Shown here: piece by piece, positions 45,601 through 54,865 of the stretch
Numbering within the stretch: the stretch's first letter is position 1
Layout: every line of letters begins with the position of its first letter
DNA from: JAJEFO01 sp022819605
GTDB taxonomy: Bacteria > Pseudomonadota > Alphaproteobacteria > Rhodobacterales > Rhodobacteraceae
DNA length: 64,000 nt
NCBI GenBank assembly: GCA_965221545.1
Contig: OZ244901.1
Location: 4,526,001-4,590,000, forward strand
Reading direction: 5' to 3'
Notes under the pieces: model-generated
Database searches by the model: none
What the model was told of the DNA's origin: nothing
Seen by the model: only the letters and a program-made list of their open reading frames with translations
Made by a program: the position numbers and the translations under genes

Positions 45601-48240
45601 GTGCCCGTCGCGACCGCCGACGTCACGCCGATGATGGCGCAATACCTGAAGATCAAGGACGAAAATCCTGATGCTCTCCTGTTCTACCGCATGGGCGATT
45701 TCTACGAGCTGTTCTTTGATGACGCTGTTGCGGCTTCAGAAGCTCTTGACATTGCGCTCACGAAACGCGGCAAGAAGCTTGGCGAAGACATCCCTATGTG
45801 CGGGGTGCCAGTGCACTCGGCAGAAGGCTACCTTCTGACGCTCATTCGCAAGGGCTTCCGCGTCGCCGTATGCGAGCAGCTTGAAGATCCATCCGAGGCC
45901 AGGAAGCGCGGTCCCAAAGCCGTCCTCAAGCGAGGTGTCGTACGGCTTGTCACGCCCGGCACACTCACCGAGGAAGCCCTTCTTGATGCCCGCCGACACA
46001 ATTACCTCGCGGCACTGGCGGAAGTCCGCGATGAGGCCGCCGTCGCCTGCGTCGATGTCTCGACAGGGGAATTGCGCGTCCTTCCGACTTCTCCCGTCCG
46101 TTTCGGGCCGGAGCTTGCGCGTCTCTCGCCAAGCGAAGTCATCATTTCCGAGAGCAAGTATTCGGAGTATTCCGACCTGGTCACCGAATCCGGCGCCTGC
46201 CTGACCCCCCTGTCACCGGCTAGCTTCGACAGTCAGGCGGCGCAGAAACGCCTCGCGAAATTCTGGCAGGTCCAGAGCCTTGATGCCTTCGGGTCGTTTT
46301 CCCGGGCGGAAATTTCGGCGATCGGCGCGCTCGTCGACTACCTTGAGCTCACTCAGAAGGGAAAACTGCCTCTTCTGCGCGCTCCAGTGCGCGACATCGA
46401 ATCCGGGACTGTCCAGATTGACGCCGCGACTCGCCGGAGTCTCGAGCTGTCGCGTTCACTTTCCGGAGATCGGAAAGGCTCGCTCCTTCACGCCGTCGAT
46501 CGCACGGTAACCGCCGCTGGCGGCCGTCTGATCGAACACCGCATTTCATCTCCCTCTCGCGATCTCGATACCGTCCGAGCCAATATCGGGGTCGTAGAAT
46601 GGTTCGCCTCGGGCAACGCGCAACTCGACAGGATTCGGGACATTCTCAAACGCTGCCCCGACATCCAGCGGGCAGTGTCGAGACTGGCGCTGGACAGAGG
46701 CGGCCCACGCGACCTGGCGGCAATCCGAAACGCCCTCGGCCTGCTGCCGGAAATCACCGCCGCCCTCGCGAACGATCGGCCCGAACCAATCGACGCCTGG
46801 CTGTCTGATCTCGGCGGATTTGGTGAACTGGTCCAATCTCTCTCCGATGCGCTTGTCGCGGAACCGCCCCTTCTCGTCCGAGATGGTGGATTCATCGCTG
46901 ACGGACTTGACGCCGACCTGGACGAAGCGCGCAAGCTTCGTGACGAGGGCCGCAGCGTCATCGCAGGACTGCAGGCCGACTACTCAGATGCCACGGACAT
47001 CGCCTCGCTCAAGATCAGGCACAACAACGTTCTTGGGTACTTCATCGAAACGCGTGCGAGACATGCGGAAAGGATGATGTCGCCCCCCAATTCCGAGCGG
47101 TTCATACATCGACAGACCACGGCAAGCGCCGTCCGCTTCACGACCGTGGAGCTTTCGGAACTCGAATCCAAGATCCTGAACGCTGGGGCGAAGGCCATCG
47201 AGATCGAAACCGCGCTGCATGCGGAACTGGTCCGCCTTGTCCTTTCAAGCGGAGACCGTCTCGCGCTTGCCGCCAGCGCCCTGGCCGAACTCGATGTCGC
47301 CTGTGCCTTTGCCAACCTTGCCAAGGACCAGAACTGGTGCGCGCCGCGGATTGACGACAGCGGGGCTTTTTCAATTTCCGGAGGCCGACATCCCGTGGTG
47401 GAGCAGGCCCTCAAGGCCGAAGGCGTGCCGTTCATTGCCAATGATTGCGATCTTTCCAACGACGGCGACGGGAGGATTTGGTTGCTGACCGGGCCTAACA
47501 TGGCCGGCAAGTCCACTTTCCTCCGTCAGAACGCGATCATCGCCATCCTCGCCCAGGCGGGCAGCTTCGTTCCGGCCAAAGGCGCGCATATTGGCCTTGT
47601 GAGCCAGATCTTCAGCCGCGTCGGGGCCTCCGATGAGCTTGCCCGGGGGCGATCGACCTTCATGGTCGAAATGGTCGAAACGGCCGCGATCCTGAACCAG
47701 GCCGACGACCGGGCGCTTGTCATCCTTGACGAGATCGGCCGCGGCACCGCCACCTATGACGGCCTGTCCATCGCGTGGGCAACGCTCGAACACCTGCACG
47801 AAACGAACCGCTGCCGCGCGCTCTTCGCGACCCACTATCACGAATTGACGGAACTCGCGAACCGGCTGGAAGGTGCCCGAAACGCAACCGTGGCGGTCAA
47901 GGAGTGGGAAGGCGAGGTCATCTTCCTCCATGAAGTCCGCAAGGGCGCGGCGGACCGCAGTTACGGCGTGCAGGTTGCCCGCCTTGCCGGACTTCCCCAG
48001 CCCGTCGTGGACCGCGCCCGCACCGTTCTCGAAGCGCTTGAACGGGGTGAACGTGAAGGCAGCGTTCGCCCGAAAGCCCTGATTGACGAATTGCCGCTCT
48101 TCTCCGCCAACCCTCCCTCTTCAGCCCAGGCACGGACAGCATCAGAGCTCGAAGATGCGCTGGCAGCGATCCACCCTGACGAAATGACCCCGCGCGACGC
48201 GCTGGATGCCCTCTACCGCCTCAAGACCCTGGCGAAGTAG
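45601..48240 (+). CDS. mutS: DNA mismatch repair protein MutS
   Basis: The 879-residue ATPase recognises mismatches. It has the mismatch-contact motif in ALLFYRMGDFYELF (Phe-X-Glu), connector, lever and clamp domains, the ATPase with Walker A GPNMAGKS at 631-638, DEIGRGTATYDG and the C-terminal dimer region. The start is GTG at 45601, with a GGGGATG site. The closing residues PRDALDALYRLKTLAK are the standard C-terminal motif. mutL is not in the window. grpE follows on the opposite strand. Confidence 0.98.
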   Translation: MPVATADVTPMMAQYLKIKDENPDALLFYRMGDFYELFFDDAVAASEALDIALTKRGKKLGEDIPMCGVPVHSAEGYLLTLIRKGFRVAVCEQLEDPSEARKRGPKAVLKRGVVRLVTPGTLTEEALLDARRHNYLAALAEVRDEAAVACVDVSTGELRVLPTSPVRFGPELARLSPSEVIISESKYSEYSDLVTESGACLTPLSPASFDSQAAQKRLAKFWQVQSLDAFGSFSRAEISAIGALVDYLELTQKGKLPLLRAPVRDIESGTVQIDAATRRSLELSRSLSGDRKGSLLHAVDRTVTAAGGRLIEHRISSPSRDLDTVRANIGVVEWFASGNAQLDRIRDILKRCPDIQRAVSRLALDRGGPRDLAAIRNALGLLPEITAALANDRPEPIDAWLSDLGGFGELVQSLSDALVAEPPLLVRDGGFIADGLDADLDEARKLRDEGRSVIAGLQADYSDATDIASLKIRHNNVLGYFIETRARHAERMMSPPNSERFIHRQTTASAVRFTTVELSELESKILNAGAKAIEIETALHAELVRLVLSSGDRLALAASALAELDVACAFANLAKDQNWCAPRIDDSGAFSISGGRHPVVEQALKAEGVPFIANDCDLSNDGDGRIWLLTGPNMAGKSTFLRQNAIIAILAQAGSFVPAKGAHIGLVSQIFSRVGASDELARGRSTFMVEMVETAAILNQADDRALVILDEIGRGTATYDGLSIAWATLEHLHETNRCRALFATHYHELTELANRLEGARNATVAVKEWEGEVIFLHEVRKGAADRSYGVQVARLAGLPQPVVDRARTVLEALERGEREGSVRPKALIDELPLFSANPPSSAQARTASELEDALAAIHPDEMTPRDALDALYRLKTLAK

Positions 48241-48300
48241 CCGCCCGGCTGCATCGGAGCGGGACCCCGGCGGATCGGTCTGTCGGAAGAAAGCAGCTAT

Positions 48301-48906
48301 TCATGACGCTGGCGTCGAACTCACGCCGACCTTCGCGGGTCGCAGCAGGCGGTCGTGCAGGATGAATCCGTCGGCCTCCACCTGGATGATCTCGCCAGCC
48401 ACGGTGCCAGGCATTGGCGCCTCGAACATCGCTTCGTGAAGCTGGGGATCGAATCGGTCCCCGGCCTCGGGCGATATCACCCGCACACCGTGCTTGCCGA
48501 ACACGTTGAGGAGTTCGCGCATCGTCAGTTCCACGCCTTCGATCAACGCCTTGTTTGCGTCCCGGGCATCTTCAGGAACGGCCGCCACCGCACGTTTCAT
48601 GTTGTCGAAGACCGGCAGCATGTCCCGCGCCATCCTGGTTCCTCCATACCGCTCTGCCTCGCGCCGGTCCCGATCCGATCTCTTTCGCGCGTTTTCGGCC
48701 TCTGCCAGCGCACGCATGAACTTGTCCTTCAGTGCATCCCGCTCCGCCTCCAGCGCCGCAATCCTCTCGTCGTCATGCGGGTCTTCCAGCGCCTCGGGCG
48801 AAGTGATGTCGATCAGTTCCTCTTCGGAACCGGAATGCCCTTCCTCGGCCTGGATCTGGAGGCCCTCTTCCTCAACCTTGGAATTCTTCGTCTTTGCGTC
48901 GTTCAT
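48301..48906 (-). CDS. grpE: Nucleotide exchange factor GrpE
   Basis: The 201-residue DnaK partner has an acidic N-terminus, a long helix (ERIAALEAERDALKDKFMRA) and the conserved beta-wing block VGVELTMREL-like GVELTMRELLNVFGKHGV followed by FDPQLHEAM. It releases ADP from DnaK. Its ATG overlaps the hrcA stop by one base (TAATG), so it is translated with hrcA. This hrcA-grpE pair is separate from dnaK-dnaJ at 13.9 kb, the usual alphaproteobacterial arrangement. Confidence 0.97.
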   Translation of the reverse strand: MNDAKTKNSKVEEEGLQIQAEEGHSGSEEELIDITSPEALEDPHDDERIAALEAERDALKDKFMRALAEAENARKRSDRDRREAERYGGTRMARDMLPVFDNMKRAVAAVPEDARDANKALIEGVELTMRELLNVFGKHGVRVISPEAGDRFDPQLHEAMFEAPMPGTVAGEIIQVEADGFILHDRLLRPAKVGVSSTPAS

Positions 48907-49973
48907 TACTGCCCTCGATCAGCAAACAGCCGGCCCACCAGCTGAGCGGTGTAGTCTACAATCGGAACGATCCGGCCATAATTGAGACGGGTAGGCCCGA
49001 TCACCCCGATGGCACCGATGATTCTTCGATCGGAGTTCATATAGGGCGAGACGACCAAAGAGGAACCGGAAAGCGAAAAAAGCTTGTTCTCCGAACCGAT
49101 GAAAATGCGCACACCCTCCCCCGCATCTGTCAGTTCGAGAAACTCTGCAATGTCGCGCTTGCGCTCCAGGTCGTCAAAAAGGCTTCGAATCCGCTCAAGG
49201 TCTTCTTCTCCTGCGTCCCCCGCCAGCAAGTTCGAGCGGCCCCGTACGATCAGGCGCTCGTAGTCGGTCCCTTCATGCTCCCAAATCACCATCCCGCTTT
49301 CGACCAGTTCCCGCGCTAGTTCGTTGAGCTGCTGTCGATTCTGCTGGATCTCTCTTTGGACGACTTGCCCCAGTTCCGAAAGCGTGTGGCCGGCCAAGGC
49401 CGCGTTCAGGAAGTTCGCGGCCTCTCGAAAGCTGCTGGCGGTCTGTCCCGGCGGCGGCGAGAACAATCGGTTCTCGACATGTCCGTCCTCGAAGACCAGG
49501 ACCACCATGGCACGGTCGGCTGCGAGGCTGATAAACTCGATGTGCTGGACCGCTGCGTCGTGCTTCGGCGCCAATACAAGCGATGCGCCCTGCGTCACGC
49601 CCGACAGGGCCGAACCGACTCGGTCAAGCAGGTTCGCGACACTTTCGTCGGTCGCCTGCAATTCGGACTCGATGGCCTCCCGGTCCCGGCTTGACGGGTC
49701 TCCCACTTCCATCATCCCGTCGACGAAAAGTCGCAGCCCTGACTCGGTCGGAAACCGTCCTGCCGAAGAATGCGGCGAATCCAGAAGTCCGAGAAATTCC
49801 AGATCCTGCATGACGTTTCTGACGGTCGCCGCGCTGACCTTCTCGTTCAGCTCTCGCGTAAGCTTGCGCGAGCCCATCGGTTCGCCGGTCTCCAGGTACC
49901 CTTCCACAACCCGGCGAAACACTTCGCGCGAGCGTTCGTTCATCTCTTCCAGAAGTTGTCCTGCGTCAGTCAT
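48906..49973 (-). CDS. hrcA: Heat-inducible transcription repressor HrcA
   Basis: The 355-residue repressor has an N-terminal winged helix (ETGEPMGSRKLTRELNEKVS), the SAATVRNVMQDLEFLGLL recognition segment, SSAGRFPTESGLRLFVDGMM and a C-terminal GAF-like domain ending YGRIVPIVDYTAQLVGRL. HrcA binds CIRCE elements, usually before groESL and itself. I see no CIRCE before hrcA or dnaK here, so its target is probably elsewhere in the genome. A housekeeping promoter lies upstream. Confidence 0.95.
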   Translation of the reverse strand: MTDAGQLLEEMNERSREVFRRVVEGYLETGEPMGSRKLTRELNEKVSAATVRNVMQDLEFLGLLDSPHSSAGRFPTESGLRLFVDGMMEVGDPSSRDREAIESELQATDESVANLLDRVGSALSGVTQGASLVLAPKHDAAVQHIEFISLAADRAMVVLVFEDGHVENRLFSPPPGQTASSFREAANFLNAALAGHTLSELGQVVQREIQQNRQQLNELARELVESGMVIWEHEGTDYERLIVRGRSNLLAGDAGEEDLERIRSLFDDLERKRDIAEFLELTDAGEGVRIFIGSENKLFSLSGSSLVVSPYMNSDRRIIGAIGVIGPTRLNYGRIVPIVDYTAQLVGRLFADRGQ

Positions 49974-50001
49974 CGGCCGTTCGGGATGTCAAGGCGCTGC
50001 A

Positions 50002-50029
50002 ATTAAATGGAAGCGGTGCACAAGGTCAA
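50002..50029 (-). promoter_or_regulatory. Sigma-70-type promoter for hrcA-grpE
   Basis: On the minus strand, TTGACC (50024-50029), a 16-bp spacer and TTTAAT (50002-50007) lie about 30 bp before the hrcA ATG at 49973, within the 118-bp divergent region to rph. No heat-shock consensus is visible here. Confidence 0.55.
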
Positions 50030-50091
50030 TCGGGGTTGATGCAGTCCGGCGCCGCAACTATCAAGCGTCCCGTCCAAACCGGAGATTTGCC

Positions 50092-50802
50092 ATGCGGCCC
50101 TCGGGACGAAAGAACGACGAAATGCGCGGCGTGTCAATCGAGGCGGGCGTCACGCGTCACGCCGAAGGATCATGCCTGATAAAGTGCGGCGACACACAGG
50201 TTCTGTGCACTGCTTCGATTGATGGCCGAATACCGTTCTGGATGAAGAGCTCCGGGCTTGGCTGGGTGACAGCAGAGTACGGCATGCTTCCTCGCGCAAC
50301 GCATTCGCGCGGCCGTCGCGAGGCCAAGGCAGGTCAGTCCGGACGCACGCAGGAAATCCAGCGCCTCATAGGTCGGTCGCTTCGCGCCTGCGTGGACCGT
50401 TCAGCGCTCGGCGAACGCCAGATCATTATTGACTGCGACGTCATCCAAGCCGATGGAGGCACGCGTTGCGCATCCATTACCGGCGGCTGGGTTGCGCTTC
50501 GTCTCGCGGCCAATGAACTCTTGAAGTCCGGTCAGATTGCAACCGATCCCGTCAAGGATCACGTTGCTGCCGTGTCCTGCGGAATTTACGGCGGCCAGCC
50601 GATCCTCGACCTCGATTATCCCGAGGACAGCGAGGCAAGCGTTGACGGCAACTTTGTCATGACGGGCACTGGCCGCCTTGTCGAGGTCCAGACATCGGCG
50701 GAAGGCGAGGCATTCTCGCGCGACGAAATGTCGGCGTTGCTCGACCTTGCCGGCCTTGGCGCCCAAGCTCTTGTTGCCAAACAAAGGGATGCCACCGCCT
50801 GA
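50092..50802 (+). CDS. rph: Ribonuclease PH
   Basis: The 236-residue phosphorolytic exonuclease trims tRNA 3' ends. It has MRPSGRKNDEMRGVSIEAGV-like N-terminus (first residues MRPSGRKNDE), RGRREAKAGQSGRTQEIQRL, the phosphate-binding RDRT-type arginine and the acidic DCDVIQADGGTR. Length matches the family (about 238). ATG at 50092 follows CCGGAGATTTGCC. Its stop overlaps the rdgB start by one base. It is divergent from hrcA, a conserved pairing. Confidence 0.97.
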   Translation: MRPSGRKNDEMRGVSIEAGVTRHAEGSCLIKCGDTQVLCTASIDGRIPFWMKSSGLGWVTAEYGMLPRATHSRGRREAKAGQSGRTQEIQRLIGRSLRACVDRSALGERQIIIDCDVIQADGGTRCASITGGWVALRLAANELLKSGQIATDPVKDHVAAVSCGIYGGQPILDLDYPEDSEASVDGNFVMTGTGRLVEVQTSAEGEAFSRDEMSALLDLAGLGAQALVAKQRDATA

Positions 50803-51413
50803 TGCGCCGCTTTGCCGGTGACCGCCTTCTGGTCGCGACACACAATTCCGGAAAGCTCGAGGAGATCGCCGACCTGCTTGATGACCACGCAATCCGCGTC
50901 ATCGGAGCAGCCGCCCTTGGCCTCGTCGAGCCGGACGAGACCGGCGCGGACTTTGTCGCGAATGCCCGGATCAAGGCGCATGCCGCCTCCCGCGCCACCG
51001 GACTGCCTGCGCTTGCCGACGATTCAGGGATCGAGATCGATGCCCTTGACGGAGCGCCGGGAGTTCGCACGGCGGACTGGGCAGACACGCCAGGTGGCCG
51101 CGACTTCGTGCATGCGATGACACGCACCTACGGCGCGCTTCTCGAGTCCGGCGTCGCGCAGCCCTGGACCGCCCGGTTTTGCTGCGTTTTCGTGCTCGCC
51201 TGGCCGGATGGGCATGACGAAACGTTCGAAGGGCGCCTCAACGGCCAGATCACGTGGCCCATGCGTGGCGGCGAGGGCCATGGGTACGACCCGATTTTCC
51301 AGCCTGAGGGCTTTGGCATCACCTTCGGACAGATGAACCGCCGGGAAAAGAACCGCATCAGTCACCGCGCCGATGCGTTCCGGAAGCTGGCGGCGGCATT
51401 TCAAGATGGATAG
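50802..51413 (+). CDS. rdgB: Non-canonical purine NTP pyrophosphatase (RdgB/HAM1)
   Basis: The 203-residue enzyme removes dITP, XTP and similar nucleotides. It has LVATHNSGKLEEI near the N-terminus, ALADDSGIEIDALDGAPGV and GHGYDPIFQPEG. Its ATG shares a base with the rph stop (TGATG), and the end overlaps hemW by 8 bp, so rph-rdgB-hemW is one tightly coupled operon. Confidence 0.97.
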   Translation: MRRFAGDRLLVATHNSGKLEEIADLLDDHAIRVIGAAALGLVEPDETGADFVANARIKAHAASRATGLPALADDSGIEIDALDGAPGVRTADWADTPGGRDFVHAMTRTYGALLESGVAQPWTARFCCVFVLAWPDGHDETFEGRLNGQITWPMRGGEGHGYDPIFQPEGFGITFGQMNRREKNRISHRADAFRKLAAAFQDG

Positions 51414-52527
51414 GGGCCTTGGCCTTTATGTTCATTGGCCGTTCTGCCAGGCAAAGTGCCCCTACTGCGATTTCAACAGCCATGTGGCCGCGTCTGTCGA
51501 CCAGTCTCGCTGGCAGGAAGCATTTTTGAATGAAATCGCGAGAGTGCGTGAAGATGTCGGTCCTCGCAAGCTGAGTTCAATGTTCTTTGGCGGCGGCACG
51601 CCTAGCCTCATGGCGGCAGAAACCGTTGCCCGCACCATCGAAGCGGCCAAGGACGCCTGGACCCCGGCTGACGACATCGAGATCACGCTTGAGGCCAACC
51701 CGACCTCGGTCGAGGCCGACCGCTTTCGCTCCTACGCAAAGGCTGGGGTCAATCGCCTCTCGCTGGGCATCCAGTCGCTCCGGGATTCGGACCTGATAAC
51801 TCTTGGCCGTCTTCACACCGCCGCCGAGGCCGTAGCGGCCTACGACATCGCGCGCTCCACGTTTCCGCGCGTTTCCTTTGACTTGATCTATGCCCGACAG
51901 AACCAGACTGCAGCGGAATGGGAGACGGAGCTCTCGGAAGCTCTCGAACTCGCCGCCGATCATGTTTCGCTCTACCAGCTAACGATAGAGCCAGGCACGG
52001 CGTTCGGCGATCGTCACGCTGCGGGCCGCCTGCGGGGACTTCCGGACGAGAATCGCTCCCTGGACATGTTCAACATCACGCAGGACATGACTGAAGCGGC
52101 CGGTCTCCCGGCTTACGAAGTCTCGAACCACGCTCGGCGCGGGCAGGAAAGCCGACACAATCTCGTGTATTGGCGCTCGGGCAACTGGGCCGGCATCGGG
52201 CCGGGCGCGCATGGCCGCCTGACAGTCAACGGTCTTCGCATTGCAACCGAATGCCATTCCATGCCGGCCAGTTGGCTCGATGCCGTGGAATCAACCGGCA
52301 ACGGCTACAGCCGACAACACGTTGTTTCCGAGGATGACGCGCGCATCGAAGCGGTCATGGCGGGCCTCCGCCTTGCGGAAGGCGTGCCGGCAAATTTGCT
52401 TGCAGAATACAATAATATCAATAGGTTAATGGAGTTCGGACTGTTGGAGCACGCTTCCGGATTCGTCCGAACGACCCGTTTGGGCCGTCCGTTGCTTGAC
52501 GCGATCCTGCGGGAGATTCTCGCCTAG
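51406..52527 (+). CDS. hemW: HemW-type radical SAM haem chaperone
   Basis: The 373-residue radical SAM protein has the iron-sulfur cysteines Cys14, Cys18 and Cys21 in CQAKCPYC, FFGGGTPS and LSLGIQS. The HNLVYW motif is typical of HemW and separates it from true coproporphyrinogen dehydrogenase HemN, which it resembles. HemW hands haem to respiratory enzymes. ATG at 51406 lies 8 bp inside rdgB. Its stop overlaps the parB stop on the other strand by three to four bases. Confidence 0.92.
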   Translation: MDRGLGLYVHWPFCQAKCPYCDFNSHVAASVDQSRWQEAFLNEIARVREDVGPRKLSSMFFGGGTPSLMAAETVARTIEAAKDAWTPADDIEITLEANPTSVEADRFRSYAKAGVNRLSLGIQSLRDSDLITLGRLHTAAEAVAAYDIARSTFPRVSFDLIYARQNQTAAEWETELSEALELAADHVSLYQLTIEPGTAFGDRHAAGRLRGLPDENRSLDMFNITQDMTEAAGLPAYEVSNHARRGQESRHNLVYWRSGNWAGIGPGAHGRLTVNGLRIATECHSMPASWLDAVESTGNGYSRQHVVSEDDARIEAVMAGLRLAEGVPANLLAEYNNINRLMEFGLLEHASGFVRTTRLGRPLLDAILREILA

Positions 52528-53435
52528 CCCGTCCCCGTGGTCACCAGCACTCGCCGGCAGAGCTCGTCGAATTGCTCCAGGTTCCCGTAGCGGAACGTCA
52601 CCGAGCCCGCTTCGCCGCCTGCCGCATGGTCGATGCTGACCTTCATTCCGAGCGCGGCCGCCAGGTCCCGTTCTGCAGCGCGCGTGTCGGCGTCTTTCTC
52701 CTTCCGCCTGCCGCGAGGCTGCGAACGGCTGCCGGTCCGGTCCTCCTGGGCCAGCGCCTCGGCCTGGCGCACGGACAGTCCCTTGGCAACGATCCTCCGC
52801 GCCAGAGCCTCCGGATCCGCCGCCGTCACCAGCGCGCGCGCATGGCCCGCCGACAGGTCCCCCGACCGCACCATCTCCTGCACTGCCTTCGGCAGCGCAA
52901 GCAGCCGGAGCAGGTTCGCGACGTGGCTGCGGCTCTTCCCCAGGGCCTGGGCCAGCGCCTGCTGGGTATGGCCGAAGCGCTCCATCAGCTGTCGGTATCC
53001 CGCCGCCTCCTCCATCGCGTTCAGGTCGGCTCGCTGGATGTTCTCCACTATGGCGATCTCCAGAACCTCCGCGTCGTCGAGGTCGCGCACGATCGCGGGA
53101 ACCTGGTGCAGCTGCGCACGCTGCGCCGCACGCCACCGGCGCTCGCCGGCGACGATCTCGTAGCGATCCGGGTCGCGGGGGTCCTTCCGGAGGATCAGGG
53201 GCTGAATGATCCCCTTCTCGCGGATCGAGGCGGCGAGCTCGTCGAGGGCGGAGTCCGCAAATGCCCGCCGCGGCTGTCCCGGGTTCGGGGAAATCCGGTC
53301 GATGCCGATCGCCGTTTCGCCGGCGCGCGGCGCTCCTGTCGCGGATGCCGGCTTCGCCTCCAGGTCGGCCATGAGAGCCGAGATGCCTCGCTCAGGCGCC
53401 AGTCCACGCCGCCGTTCTGCCTTTCCGTTTGTCAT
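52524..53435 (-). CDS. parB: Chromosome partitioning protein ParB
   Basis: The 303-residue CTPase-like clamp binds parS and spreads. It has the ParA-contact N-terminus (RGLAPERGISALMADL), the GERRWRAA box of the CTP-binding domain, a helix-turn-helix (HTQQALAQALGKSRSHVANLLRLL) and a C-terminal dimer domain. ATG at 53435 follows AAGGGC. It lies 25 bp after parA. Two perfect parS sites are 1.4 and 3.3 kb away inside rsmG and mnmG. Confidence 0.97.
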   Translation of the reverse strand: MTNGKAERRRGLAPERGISALMADLEAKPASATGAPRAGETAIGIDRISPNPGQPRRAFADSALDELAASIREKGIIQPLILRKDPRDPDRYEIVAGERRWRAAQRAQLHQVPAIVRDLDDAEVLEIAIVENIQRADLNAMEEAAGYRQLMERFGHTQQALAQALGKSRSHVANLLRLLALPKAVQEMVRSGDLSAGHARALVTAADPEALARRIVAKGLSVRQAEALAQEDRTGSRSQPRGRRKEKDADTRAAERDLAAALGMKVSIDHAAGGEAGSVTFRYGNLEQFDELCRRVLVTTGTG

Positions 53436-53460
53436 GTTTTTGCCCTTATGTTCCAACCCT

Positions 53461-54264
53461 TTATGGTGTCATCTGCGCCTGTTTCGCCAACAGCTCCTTC
53501 GCCAAGGCACGATAAGCCTGGGCACCTTTTGAATCCGTCTCATAGTCGATTACAGGAACGGCAAAGCCGGGAGCCTCGGAAATGCGGACGTTTCGCGGCA
53601 CAATCGTGTCGTACACCAGGCCTCCCAAAGTCTCGCGGGCATCGTTTGCCACTTGCTGGCTTAGCTTGTTCCTTCCGTCGTACATGGTCAGCACGACGCC
53701 CTCGATACGCAGGTCCGGATTGGCCGTGTCGCGCACCTGCCGCAGGGTCAGCATCAGTTGCGACAGCCCTTCGAGTGCCAGGAATTCGCTCTGCAGCGGG
53801 ATCAGGACCGAATCCGCCGCCACCATAGCATTTACCGTCAGGAGATTCAGCGCCGGCGGGCAGTCGAGCAGCATGAAGTCCAGGCCCAGCGCCGCTGTTT
53901 CGGGATGCCTCAACGCGCTGCGCAACAGGAAACTGCGCCGCGCCATGGAGACCATTTCGATGTCTGCGGAGGTCAGGTCCGTCGTCCCAGGGGCTATGCA
54001 GAGCCCCTTGACGCCGCTGTCCTGCACCACGCGCTGCAGCTCCACTCCTTCCAGGACGAGGTCGTATGTCGTGTATTTCCGGAGCTCGTGCCCTATTCCC
54101 AGTCCGGTTGAGGCGTTGCCCTGGGGGTCAAGGTCAACCAGGAGAACCTTGTATCCTGACTCCGCGAGCGCCGCCCCAAGGTTGATTGCCGTGGTCGTCT
54201 TTCCGACACCGCCTTTCTGGTTGGCAATCGCCATGATCCGCGGCTGCGGGCTTCGCTCATGCAC
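53461..54264 (-). CDS. parA: Chromosome partitioning ATPase ParA
   Basis: The 267-residue deviant Walker ATPase begins with IMAIANQKGGVGKTTTAINL, whose KGGVGKTT is the signature P-loop, and has VDLDPQGNASTGLG and the ILLDCPPALNLLT-like LDCPPALNLLTVNA. It has no N-terminal DNA-binding extension, so it is the chromosomal type (Soj). It moves ParB-parS complexes. The ATG overlaps the rsmG end by 8 bp, so parAB is co-expressed with mnmG-rsmG. Confidence 0.97.
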   Translation of the reverse strand: MHERSPQPRIMAIANQKGGVGKTTTAINLGAALAESGYKVLLVDLDPQGNASTGLGIGHELRKYTTYDLVLEGVELQRVVQDSGVKGLCIAPGTTDLTSADIEMVSMARRSFLLRSALRHPETAALGLDFMLLDCPPALNLLTVNAMVAADSVLIPLQSEFLALEGLSQLMLTLRQVRDTANPDLRIEGVVLTMYDGRNKLSQQVANDARETLGGLVYDTIVPRNVRISEAPGFAVPVIDYETDSKGAQAYRALAKELLAKQAQMTP

Positions 54265-54865
54265 GCTCTATTCCTCCGATACTCAGGATGACGGCCTCGT
54301 TGTTCGTCTTGCTCGGATATGTTTCGCAATCAAAGCGCCAGTGTTCAAGCGCCTGCCTGATCTCGCCCTGGACTTTCCTCCCTTTCGGCAGAATTGCCCG
54401 GCCATCGGGCTTCAGGTGCCGGTGCACAAGGCCAAGAAGCCTGCCGAGAGGCGCAAGGGCGCGCGCAGACACAATGTCGCCGCACTGCGGCTCCGCCCTT
54501 TCAATCCGTTCCGATATGACCCTGAAACCGGTGGTTTGCCGCGACACCGCGTTCAGGAATGCGGCCTTTCTCTGATCAGCTTCGATCAAGACGGTCTCGG
54601 TCATGTCCCTGGCCATGATGGCAACGACGGCCCCGGGAAAGCCTCCGCCGCTCCCAAGATCGACCCAGCGCCGCGCCGGAGGCGCCATCTGTAGCAATTG
54701 CGCCGAATCCAGGAAGTGCCTCGTCCACAACGCCTCGAGCGTTCCCGCCGACACGAGGTTTATGCGTCGATTCCAGCTCTCCAGGAGCTTGGCGTACGTT
54801 TCAAGCATCGCCAGTGTTTCACGTGAAACATTCGTCCGGTCGCAAAACACGGCCTTTCCGGTCAT
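54257..54865 (-). CDS. rsmG: 16S rRNA (guanine527-N7)-methyltransferase RsmG
   Basis: The 202-residue methyltransferase has the RsmG motif VDLGSGGGFPGAVVAIM, SRALAPLGRLLGLVHRHL and family length. It methylates G527 of 16S rRNA. The ATG overlaps the mnmG stop as ATGA. Residues 12-17 (NVSRET) are encoded by a perfect parS site, so this N-terminal segment serves both as protein and as partition site. Confidence 0.95.
   Translation of the reverse strand: MTGKAVFCDRTNVSRETLAMLETYAKLLESWNRRINLVSAGTLEALWTRHFLDSAQLLQMAPPARRWVDLGSGGGFPGAVVAIMARDMTETVLIEADQRKAAFLNAVSRQTTGFRVISERIERAEPQCGDIVSARALAPLGRLLGLVHRHLKPDGRAILPKGRKVQGEIRQALEHWRFDCETYPSKTNNEAVILSIGGIERA
54815..54830. promoter_or_regulatory. parS centromere-like site within rsmG
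   Basis: TGTTTCACGTGAAACA is a perfect match to the 16-bp palindromic parS consensus for ParB. It lies inside the rsmG coding sequence (codons 12-17) and about 5.3 kb from the origin candidate. Confidence 0.95.
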
